Under the pieces are notes generated by a model. The model did not search any database, was not told the origin of the DNA, and was given only the letters and a program-made list of their open reading frames with translations. From positions 496,001 to 560,000 of the forward strand of contig JALHOP010000001.1 of the NCBI GenBank assembly GCA_022842935.1: DNA of 64,000 nucleotides. The letters are read 5' to 3'. This document shows, in pieces, positions 16,745-24,302 of the stretch (positions within the stretch are counted from its first letter, which is position 1; each line of letters starts with the position of its first letter). Origin of the DNA: Myxococcota bacterium (lineage in GTDB: Bacteria > Myxococcota > XYA12-FULL-58-9 > JALHOP01). The position numbers and the translations under genes are program-made.

Positions 16745-17668
16745 TCAAAGGATCTGCCAGCTTCTTCCAGCTCGCCCGACAACAGGAACGGCGAGACCGC
16801 GCGCGGCGATCGCCTCCTTCATACGTGCGAGCGTCCCAGAGTCCACCGGCGCGAGCAGCTGGATAGCCACGAGTGCGGTGTTCGGGAAGGCTACCGCATA
16901 CGTCCAGTGGTTGTTGTAGTCGGTCCCTCGGGCCTCGCGCAGACGTGACGGGTCGAGGCGCGCTGGGTCATAGAGTAGCGCGACCTCGCCAAACCCCGGG
17001 TTTGCGAGCGCATCGACCTCGCGGGTCGTAAGCAGTGGACCTTTAGCGAGAATGCGGGTGCAGTCGGCACGCCCCAGGGTTGGCGTATCGCGTGGGTTCG
17101 TGAGATCGAAGATGCCGTCATAGTTGGCCGTGCGAAGGATCTCCGGAACGACTTGGGCGCGCGTGCCATGCGCAAGCAAGATGCTCGTGCCATAGCGTTT
17201 GGTACGCCCGAGCTCCGCAGTGAGCCGATGGTTGGCGGCGGCGGCGGCCGCGAGCTGCTTCACGGACGGATTCTCGAGCGCCCTGAGCTCCTCGGCTGCT
17301 GCCCGGTCGGTTTGGGCGAAGAAGCGTTCGAGGTCGGGTGGCAGGTCGAAGGTTACGCCCCAGGCTGCCCGGTCCTTCTTGACCTCGCCGAGCACCCAGC
17401 GCGCGTTTGCCACGCGGGCCGTGTGATCACGACTACCCGAGGCGCTTGTCGTCGTCCTTGGGACTGTCGCCGAAGCTCGCATGTCGAGGCTATCGGCAGG
17501 ACCGAACCGAGGGTTGCTTGTCGCGCCGCCGCGAAAGCCACCGACTCGGGCCAAGCGCATAGGATACCGCATTGCGTACAAGCGTCTCGCGCAGTCTGCG
17601 CCACCAAGTCGCGGTCGGGATGGCATCTTGAGCGCGCCCGCGGTTTCGTCGATGGTCTTCACCTGCAC
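16745..17668 (-). CDS. hypothetical protein
   Basis: Up to 307 residues. No family recognised. The part after residue ~85 has ordinary soluble-protein composition (FDLPPDLERFF, YGTSILLAHGTRAQVVPEIL, HWTYAVAFPNTALVAIQLLA), whereas the first ~60 residues are Arg/Gly-rich. The start is uncertain: GTG 17668, GTG 17662 (GAGG nine bases upstream), ATG 17572 and ATG 17482 are all possible. It faces away from the gene at 17703. A + strand frame over the same DNA (17153-17797) is arginine- and histidine-rich and looks like its shadow. Confidence 0.55.
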   Translation of the reverse strand: MQVKTIDETAGALKMPSRPRLGGADCARRLYAMRYPMRLARVGGFRGGATSNPRFGPADSLDMRASATVPRTTTSASGSRDHTARVANARWVLGEVKKDRAAWGVTFDLPPDLERFFAQTDRAAAEELRALENPSVKQLAAAAAANHRLTAELGRTKRYGTSILLAHGTRAQVVPEILRTANYDGIFDLTNPRDTPTLGRADCTRILAKGPLLTTREVDALANPGFGEVALLYDPARLDPSRLREARGTDYNNHWTYAVAFPNTALVAIQLLAPVDSGTLARMKEAIAARGLAVPVVGRAGRSWQIL

Positions 17669-17702
17669 GCGCCTCGAACCGCCAAGCTAAGGTTAAAAGA
17701 CA

Positions 17703-18395
17703 TTGCCTCGCTACCTTGCTGTTGCCTTCGGCGTCCTGGTGGCCTTAACGGCAGACGCCGCGCTGGCGCGCAGCATCGGCACCTACAGCGGCTGTAAGCC
17801 GCTCGGGAAATACAAGCAGGCGTGTCTCGACTGCGTTGGCGGCGGGAACTTCTGGCAGTCGGGTCAAAACGTCTGTGGCCTGCCTGGTGCGTCCAAGCCG
17901 AAGTCGGCCGCTGCCGACACCGATGCGTCGGAGGATGAGGATGCCGAGTCCTCTGAATCGAGCGGCGGTGGTGGGGGGGGCATGGGGATCCTCTCGGGAC
18001 TCTGGCTACTTCTCCTCGGGATCCTGGGTGCCGCCAGCCTGATCGTGGCCTGGCAACCCAACGCCAAGCAGCTCATGGCCAAGGTGGCGCCTTACCAAGG
18101 GTGGATCGGCGCGGTATCCGCACTGTGGGGACTCTGGAGCGTCATCTCCGCGATCTTGAACCTGGGCTGGTTGTCCGCCGCCCCGCTCTTCTGGCTTTTG
18201 TTCGCGGCGAGCGCACTGTTGCAGCTAACCCTCGGCATCGTGCTCGGCGTCGGCGTCATCAAGACGTTCCTCAAGTATGAAAAAGCGAGCGCCACCATCG
18301 ATAACACCGTGCTCAGGCTCGTCCCCTACCAATCGAAGCTTGGTCTTGCAGCCATCGCGGTCGGCGTGTTGCTGATCGTCGTCGCGATACTCTGA
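17703..18395 (+). CDS. exported membrane protein with four-cysteine GTYSGC module
   Basis: 230 residues from a TTG with AAGG upstream. A signal peptide (cleavage near ALA-RS) is followed directly by the motif GTYSGCK ... ACLDCVGGGNFWQ ... CG (residues ~24-59). Then come an acidic, serine/glycine-rich linker (SESSGGGGGG) and about four hydrophobic helices to the end. The cysteine module recurs in the next gene, which has a different downstream domain. Function unknown. The module could bind a metal, be disulphide-bonded, or be a recognition tag for extracytoplasmic assembly. I recognise no named family. Confidence 0.75.
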   Translation: MPRYLAVAFGVLVALTADAALARSIGTYSGCKPLGKYKQACLDCVGGGNFWQSGQNVCGLPGASKPKSAAADTDASEDEDAESSESSGGGGGGMGILSGLWLLLLGILGAASLIVAWQPNAKQLMAKVAPYQGWIGAVSALWGLWSVISAILNLGWLSAAPLFWLLFAASALLQLTLGIVLGVGVIKTFLKYEKASATIDNTVLRLVPYQSKLGLAAIAVGVLLIVVAIL

Positions 18396-18445
18396 GCTTC
18401 GATTGTGTTTCGATGCTTGAATCACCACCCATGGAGTTTGGACTG

Positions 18446-19441
18446 ATGCGTTCTTTCGTGCTCGTTGCAGCCTTGTTTCTGTCCGCTATCGCGTCTACGG
18501 CGCGGGCTGGAAGTGTCGGCACCTACAGTGGCTGTAAGTCTCTGCGGGGTGAGCGCGCCGCGTGCGAGAAGTGCGTGGGAGGTGGCAACTTTTACCAACC
18601 CGGCCAAGGCTGCGGCATGGTCGAAGGCATGCGCAAGTCGAAGCCAATGCCCGCGGTCAAGCCGCCGCCGCGCCCCACGGCGATGCCAAAGACCGGCGAC
18701 GACTACGTGACGATCAAGCCGCAACCATTCGCGATCGGTGCGCGCAACCTCGACACGGACAAGGATGACTCGAAGGAGGTCTTCGGTACAACCGTGACCC
18801 TCACGCATCCCTTCAAGATGAAAGCCACGGAGGTCACCTATGGCGAGTGGTACTTCGTGACCGGACAGCTCCCGTATCCGTACGACAAGGAGTGCGGCAT
18901 GAACTGCCCAGTCGGCGGAGTGACCTGGCGCCAGACGCTCGACTATCTGAACTTGCTCTCGAAGCGAGAGAAGCTCGAGCCTTGTTACACGTTCAAAGAC
19001 GGCCTGGCGCAGTGGCCAAAGGGCTTCGAGTGCAGCGGCTACCGCCTCCCCACCGATGCAGAGTGGGAGTACGCGGCCCGTGGTGGTCTCGAAGAGCCCC
19101 GCTATGGCGAGCTGGACGAAATCGCTTGGCACTACGACAACAGCAACGGCAAACCCCACCCGGTCGGCAAGAAGAAGAAGAACGCCTACGGGCTCTTCGA
19201 CATGCTCGGCAACGCTTGGGAATGGGTGTGGGACGCTGAGGACTTCAAGCCGTATCCAGAAGACGTCACCGATCCCATCGTTGGTGGCCTCACCCTCGAG
19301 TCGGACGGCCAAAATCGCGTCATGCGCGGCGCGAGCTACAAGGACGGCATCATCTACCAGCGGGCGACGCATCGCTTTCAGTACCTCGCCAATAGCGGCA
19401 GCGAGAACCACGGCCTCAGGCCGGTGCGCACTGTGAAATAG
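18446..19441 (+). CDS. exported SUMF1/FGE-sulfatase-domain protein with four-cysteine GTYSGC module
   Basis: 331 residues from the ATG at 18446 (GGAG nearby upstream); in-frame ATGs at 18413 and 18431 would extend the signal peptide. After the signal peptide comes GTYSGCK ... ACEKCVGGGNFYQ ... CG, nearly the same as in the preceding gene, then a proline-rich linker. An FGE-sulfatase domain follows, with TYGEWYFVTGQ, GYRLPTDAEWEYAARGG, AYGLFDMLGNAWEWVWD and VMRGASYKDG. Such domains include formylglycine-generating enzymes and many non-enzymatic binding proteins. No sulfatase lies nearby, so enzyme activity should not be assumed. 50 nt separate it from the partner gene. Confidence 0.85.
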   Translation: MRSFVLVAALFLSAIASTARAGSVGTYSGCKSLRGERAACEKCVGGGNFYQPGQGCGMVEGMRKSKPMPAVKPPPRPTAMPKTGDDYVTIKPQPFAIGARNLDTDKDDSKEVFGTTVTLTHPFKMKATEVTYGEWYFVTGQLPYPYDKECGMNCPVGGVTWRQTLDYLNLLSKREKLEPCYTFKDGLAQWPKGFECSGYRLPTDAEWEYAARGGLEEPRYGELDEIAWHYDNSNGKPHPVGKKKKNAYGLFDMLGNAWEWVWDAEDFKPYPEDVTDPIVGGLTLESDGQNRVMRGASYKDGIIYQRATHRFQYLANSGSENHGLRPVRTVK

Positions 19442-19484
19442 CGCATAAATCCGGGCCAAGTGCCTGGCGCGTGCGGGTTCGCGG

Positions 19485-21428
19485 TCACAGCCTCGCGAGG
19501 AATTCTTCGGCCAGCTCCCAGTCGCCGAATCGTGGACAGGCTGGGAGGCTGCGCAAGAAGACGCGGCCGTAACTTTTCTGCGTGATGCGGCGGTCGAGGA
19601 TCGTCACCATGCCGCGGTCGTCGCCGCGGCGGATGAGGCGTCCGAAACCCTGGCGGAGGAGGAGCGCCGCTTGCGGCAGCTGGTAGCCTCGAAACGCGTC
19701 TTCACCCCGGCTCTTCATGTGCGCGACACGGGCTGCGACCAGCGGGTCGGAAGGCGAGGCGAACGGGAGCTTGTCGATAATCACTGAGCGAAGCGCACGT
19801 CCGGCGACGTCGACGCCGCTCCAAAAGGTCATGGTGCCCAGGAGCACCGCGTTGCCATCGCTACGGAAGCGCTCGATGAGCTCCGCCTTCGGCGCGTCCC
19901 CTTGCACGAGCACCTGGTGGTGACTCGCGAGGCGCGAGCGGACGATCTGCAGCATGCGGTGCGACGTGCAAAGTACGAAGGTGCCGCCGCCTGCGGCGTT
20001 TACCAACTCGGTGATACGAGCGGTGGCGCGCTCTACGAAGTCAGGTGCGTCGGGCTCGGGGAGATCGTTGGGAATATAGAGGGCAGCGTTATTCCCGTAG
20101 TCGAAGGGAGAACCGACCGCGAACTCGGCGGCATCGGTGAGGCCGAGGCGCTCCTTGTAGTGGTCGAAGCTATCGCCTACGCGCAAAGTCGCCGATACGA
20201 AGATGGCAGTCGGCGCTTTGAGGTGCGACGCGAACAGATCGGCGACGTCGATGGGCCGCGCGACCAACGCGCGCGTCCGTCCGTTCATTTCGGTATAGCG
20301 GACGAATGGTGTGGTATCGGAGGGCGCGTCGTCGTTCTCAGCGACCAACGAAGCACGCGCCACATCACCAACGCAGAACGCCAGCTCGCCGGCGATTGTC
20401 ATGGCGCGTCGAGCAAGGGGACCGCGATCGTCGAGCGCGCTGGCGATCAGCTCGTTCTCCAGCGCCGCAAGCAGAGTGTCGAGCCGCTCTCGGCGCTCCA
20501 TGACCTCCGCTCCATAGCCGCGCGCGAGCCGCCCGCGGCCGTCTTCGTAAGGCAGCGCGTCGAAGAGCTCCCGACTCCGCAGCTCGATCTCTGCGGCGAT
20601 GCGCGAGAAGCGCGCCACGATCCCTGGTTCGCCCCGGACTGCTCGGCCGACGTCGAGCAGCAACTCGTGAACCCGGCGCTCGGAAACGTGGACCCCGAAG
20701 TGTTGGGCCGCGACATCGTCGAGCTCGTGCGCTTCGTCGAAGACGACGACGTCATGCTCGGGCAGTAGCGTCAATTGCGCATCGGGCATCCGCGCACGGA
20801 GCGTGAGGTCGGCGAAGTACAGATGGTGGTTGACGATGACGAGCTCGGCGGCCTGGGCGCGCCTGCGCATCTGCGTGACGTGGCAGCGCTCGTAGTGGGC
20901 ACAGGTTCGGCCCCGACACTGGTCAGAGGTCGAGCTTACGAGTGGCCACTCCGCAGCGTCGTCGGCAAGACCCGAGAGCGTTACGCGATCACCGTCCGTG
21001 GTGGCCGCTGCCCACGACTGCAAACGTTCGAAAACCATCCGCTGCGGCGTACCGGGCAAGGGTGGAGTGCGCATGTACTCTTCGGCACGTAGCATGCAGA
21101 GATAGTTGCTGCGCCCCTTCATGACCTGAAAGTCGATGGGACGTCCCAACGCCTTGGCTAGAAGCGGCAGGTCCTTGTCGGCGAGCTGGTCCTGCAGCGC
21201 CTTGGTCCCCGTCGAGATGACTGCCTTCTTCCCCGCAGCGAGTAGCGGCCCGAGATACGCGAGAGTCTTGCCCGTGCCAGTGCCTGCCTCTACGACCAAG
21301 TGACCGCACCCGCGCAGGTGTTCAGCGATCCGGGCCGCGACCGCGGACTGCTCGCTGCGGCTCTCGAAGCCGGCGAGGGTGCGGGCCAGGGGACCCTCGG
21401 CGGTGAACAGCTCGGCAACCTGAGTCAC
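19485..21428 (-). CDS. DinG/XPD-type ATP-dependent DNA helicase
   Basis: 647 residues from a GTG whose bases overlap the TGA of the upstream protease (GTGA). Superfamily 2 motifs: Walker A EAGTGTGKTLAYL, DEAH box VVFDEAHELDD, VSATLR, and the C-terminal QGFGRLIRRGDDRG. Four cysteines between motifs Ia and II (YLC, QCRGRTCAHYERC) are the 4Fe-4S cluster ligands of XPD/DinG helicases. Such enzymes unwind 5'-to-3', resolving R-loops, D-loops and similar structures. No exonuclease domain is present. The open frame extends to 21782, but that part is the antisense shadow of the protease gene. Confidence 0.92.
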   Translation of the reverse strand: MTQVAELFTAEGPLARTLAGFESRSEQSAVAARIAEHLRGCGHLVVEAGTGTGKTLAYLGPLLAAGKKAVISTGTKALQDQLADKDLPLLAKALGRPIDFQVMKGRSNYLCMLRAEEYMRTPPLPGTPQRMVFERLQSWAAATTDGDRVTLSGLADDAAEWPLVSSTSDQCRGRTCAHYERCHVTQMRRRAQAAELVIVNHHLYFADLTLRARMPDAQLTLLPEHDVVVFDEAHELDDVAAQHFGVHVSERRVHELLLDVGRAVRGEPGIVARFSRIAAEIELRSRELFDALPYEDGRGRLARGYGAEVMERRERLDTLLAALENELIASALDDRGPLARRAMTIAGELAFCVGDVARASLVAENDDAPSDTTPFVRYTEMNGRTRALVARPIDVADLFASHLKAPTAIFVSATLRVGDSFDHYKERLGLTDAAEFAVGSPFDYGNNAALYIPNDLPEPDAPDFVERATARITELVNAAGGGTFVLCTSHRMLQIVRSRLASHHQVLVQGDAPKAELIERFRSDGNAVLLGTMTFWSGVDVAGRALRSVIIDKLPFASPSDPLVAARVAHMKSRGEDAFRGYQLPQAALLLRQGFGRLIRRGDDRGMVTILDRRITQKSYGRVFLRSLPACPRFGDWELAEEFLARL

Positions 21429-22294
21429 GGCATCACGATGAAGAAGGGAACGGGGATGAACGTCAAGGCAAATGCCACCAATGCACCGACCCCACGTACG
21501 CGTTGTGCCCGCGATAGCGGCAGCTCGCGATCGACGACCTCGGCGTGTCTGGTGTTGAAAAGCACCAACAGTATCGCCCAGCTCACCCACAAACCGCCCG
21601 TGAGACGGGCCGGCGCCAGGGTATCGATGCCGAGCATGAGCGCGCCGGCGACGAGCAAGGCTACCGACGCGCCCAGCGAGAGCGCGGCATGGGCTCGCCC
21701 GAACAGTGCATAAGCGACGTGTCCGCCGTCGAGCTGCGCCGCCGGGATGAGATTCAGCGACGTAATGAACAAGCCGTACCAACCGGCTTCGGCCATTGGG
21801 TGTAGCTCCAAAAAGCGCGCGTCGGGCACGAGCAACGCACGCAACGCCCCGAAGAGCAGCGAGTCACCGAGGACGATGTCCGACGGCGGCTGCGCAGCGG
21901 CGACCGAATGCGCGAGCCCCCACGCCACGGCCGGGACGGCGAGTAGCAGACCGGCGTAGGGTCCCATCACCGCGATGTCGAGCAACGCTCCGCGATTGGG
22001 CGGCTTCGACCTGAGGAATAGAAGGGCCCCCATGGTCCCCAGGCGTGTGGGCGCCGGGATGAAGTAAGGCAGTGTTTGACGTACGCCGTTCTTTCTCGCC
22101 GTCAGGTAGTGTCCCATCTCGTGCGCTAGGAGAATGCTCATCAAGGTCGCCGCGAACGGTACGCCCGCGAGCAAGAGCCGTGGCTCGCGGACGAGCTCGT
22201 CGACTCGCGTCACCGGCAAGTGCATCGACGCCACGGTCAAGCACGTCGCGACGAAGAGGAGGACGTTGACCCAAGGCCTGCTCCGCCCCGTCAA
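21425..22294 (-). CDS. site-2-protease-type (M50) membrane metalloprotease
   Basis: 289 residues with about seven hydrophobic segments. The zinc motif AHEMGHY (HExxH) is in a helix near residue 58. The third ligand motif, LNLIPAAQLDGGH, lies near residue 190. It has no PDZ domain and resembles the plant-EGY/archaeal-type short S2P group with an N-terminal helical extension. Substrate unknown; anti-sigma factors are common S2P targets. It is translationally coupled to the DinG-like helicase downstream and starts 3 nt after the LpoA-like gene. Confidence 0.88.
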   Translation of the reverse strand: MTGRSRPWVNVLLFVATCLTVASMHLPVTRVDELVREPRLLLAGVPFAATLMSILLAHEMGHYLTARKNGVRQTLPYFIPAPTRLGTMGALLFLRSKPPNRGALLDIAVMGPYAGLLLAVPAVAWGLAHSVAAAQPPSDIVLGDSLLFGALRALLVPDARFLELHPMAEAGWYGLFITSLNLIPAAQLDGGHVAYALFGRAHAALSLGASVALLVAGALMLGIDTLAPARLTGGLWVSWAILLVLFNTRHAEVVDRELPLSRAQRVRGVGALVAFALTFIPVPFFIVMP

Positions 22295-22297
22295 GCA

Positions 22298-24298
22298 TCA
22301 ACCCTGCGGCTTCGTGGGACGCCACACCTGGATGGTTTGCTCGTCGATCGTGAGCACGAAGGGGTCGCGAACTGTCTCGCCCTGTGTGTCGAACTTGAGC
22401 GTTCCAGTCACGCCTGGGTAGCCGGGGAAGGCCTCGAGCGCTCGGCGTAAACCCTCGCGGTCGGTGATCGAGCCGCTGCTCATCACCTGTGCGAGCACGC
22501 CGCCGGCATCGTAGGCCTGCGCGTCGGAGAGCATGGCCTCCGAGCCGGTCTTCTCGCGAAACGCCGATACGAAATCACGGACACGTGCATCGGTGCTCGC
22601 CGCGTAGAAGCCATCCACGAAGATCGCCTGGTCGCAATAGCGCTCACACTTCTCGACCATCTGCTGGGTGTTCCAGGTGCTTCCGCCCATGAGCGTGATG
22701 GGCTTGAGGTTACGATCGCCAGTCGCCTTGCGCATGCGCTCGAGGCGTCGCGGATCGTGTTCCATGACGATGTCCTCGTAAGCCAGTGCCGGAGCGATGA
22801 GACCCAAGTTGGTGGCGCCGTCCGGAATCACGATGGCGTCGAAGTCGACCACTGGCTTTAGGCTCTTTTCGGCCTTCTCGATCGCCGACTGCAGACGCGG
22901 ACCGGTCAGACCCTGGTCACGCAGCTCTTGAATAGCCTGGTAATAGTCGTGGCGCGCGCCACGGTAGTAGCGGCCGACCAGCTTGCTTGCTGGCTCGCTG
23001 AAGGTCGTCTGGTCGTTGTCGTAGGCCTGGGCCCCACGAATTTCGCCTCCCTTGGCCTCGACCTCGCGCCAGAAGGCAGTGGTGAAGGCGACGCCGTAAG
23101 GCGTGCGCGGGTAGAGGAGGGCGAAGCGCTGCATGCCCATCTGCTCCATCGCGACCTTCACGAGGCCCTTCGCCTGCGCTTCGACCGTGAGAGCCGCACG
23201 GAATGTGTAGCTACCGACCTCGGGGATGCCTTCGGCGTACGAGAGGCTCAAGATAGGTACGCCGAGCTCTTCGGCCTTTTGGGCAGCTGCGAGCGCGGGC
23301 GCCGAGAACATGTCGCCAATGATGGCGATGGCGTTGTTCTTGAACACCAGCTCCTCGACAGCCTTGCCCGCGAGCAGCGGGTCACCTTTGCTATCCTTCA
23401 CCACGACCTCGAAGCCGGCGCGCGAGAGCGCCATGTCGAGGGCTTTGGCGGCGCGCTCACCGTACTGCTGGAACTTTCCGGAAAGAGGCAAGACGGCGCC
23501 GATGACCTTCGGGTTGACGCGGCTGCGCGCTTTCAAACCGTCGATGAGCGTCTGCGCCTGGGCGGCATATGGGCTCGAGGCGAAGCGGCTCGTAACCAGC
23601 TGAGCCATCTCGTTCGCTTGTTCGTAATCGCGGACGTGCAAGTACATCTTGGCGAGCTTGAAAGCCATCGCCGCGTGCAGAGACTCATACGCGGGATCGT
23701 TCTGGTGATCTTTCCACAAGCTCTCCGAGTCTTTGACCGACAGGCCGCTCGCGACCGTATCCAATGCTGCCTGCTGATTCTTGATGTCGACGTAGAGCTC
23801 GACCGCGCGCGCGCCTTGCCCCGACCCGCGCAGCGCCTCGGCGAGCATGCCCGCGAGGCGCGCCTGATCTGAGGAGGCTCCGTTTTTGTACATCGGCTGC
23901 AAGACGGTTGCGGCGTCGGCGTTTCTGCCGGCTTGGATGAGGAGCTTCGCATATGGCTCGCGGATACCGTCGACCCCTGGATGCGTCGGTCGGTAGTAGA
24001 GAAGCTTCTCGTAGTTGCCGATGGCCTCTTCGGTCTTACCGGCCGTCTCGGCCGCTCGGCCGCGCGCAAGGTAGATGTCGGCTGCCGCGCTCGTGCCGGG
24101 ATACTTCTGGACGACCTCGTCTGCTTTGCCCTGCGCCGAGAGGGATTGCGCTTGCGTCTCTTCATCGGCGGAAGGGGGCTTGGGGCGCTCGGGGCCTGCC
24201 CCGTCGGGCGGCGGCACCTTCACTGGCTGCGTCGAACGCGTACAGCTGGCGACGCTACCGAGAACGAGGACGGATAGACCTAAGCTACGGAGCTTCAT
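22298..24298 (-). CDS. TPR plus periplasmic-binding-protein lipoprotein (LpoA-like)
   Basis: 666 residues. The lipobox is at SVASC (Cys19). A proline-rich linker is followed by TPR-like helical repeats (~50-255), then a type I periplasmic-binding fold starting KVIGAVLPLSGKFQQYGERA and continuing DSKGDPLLAGKAVEEL. The order TPR - Peripla_BP_6 is that of LpoA, the outer-membrane lipoprotein activator of class A penicillin-binding proteins. Branched-chain amino-acid receptors share the second fold but lack the TPRs. No transporter genes accompany it, which favours the cell-wall role (inference). Confidence 0.75.
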   Translation of the reverse strand: MKLRSLGLSVLVLGSVASCTRSTQPVKVPPPDGAGPERPKPPSADEETQAQSLSAQGKADEVVQKYPGTSAAADIYLARGRAAETAGKTEEAIGNYEKLLYYRPTHPGVDGIREPYAKLLIQAGRNADAATVLQPMYKNGASSDQARLAGMLAEALRGSGQGARAVELYVDIKNQQAALDTVASGLSVKDSESLWKDHQNDPAYESLHAAMAFKLAKMYLHVRDYEQANEMAQLVTSRFASSPYAAQAQTLIDGLKARSRVNPKVIGAVLPLSGKFQQYGERAAKALDMALSRAGFEVVVKDSKGDPLLAGKAVEELVFKNNAIAIIGDMFSAPALAAAQKAEELGVPILSLSYAEGIPEVGSYTFRAALTVEAQAKGLVKVAMEQMGMQRFALLYPRTPYGVAFTTAFWREVEAKGGEIRGAQAYDNDQTTFSEPASKLVGRYYRGARHDYYQAIQELRDQGLTGPRLQSAIEKAEKSLKPVVDFDAIVIPDGATNLGLIAPALAYEDIVMEHDPRRLERMRKATGDRNLKPITLMGGSTWNTQQMVEKCERYCDQAIFVDGFYAASTDARVRDFVSAFREKTGSEAMLSDAQAYDAGGVLAQVMSSGSITDREGLRRALEAFPGYPGVTGTLKFDTQGETVRDPFVLTIDEQTIQVWRPTKPQG

Positions 24299-24302
24299 GG
24301 AA

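Noticed and set aside
17153-17797. 214-codon + strand frame
   Set aside because: Overlaps both the minus-strand hypothetical gene and the start of the exported protein at 17703. Arg/His-rich composition indicates a shadow.
19902-20768. 288-codon + strand frame
   Set aside because: Antisense of the DinG-like helicase with its DEAH box and FeS cysteines.
21429-21782. N-terminal extension of the DinG-like helicase
   Set aside because: Arginine-rich and lies antisense-free but wholly within the protease gene on the same strand in another frame. The GTG overlapping the protease TGA is the natural start.
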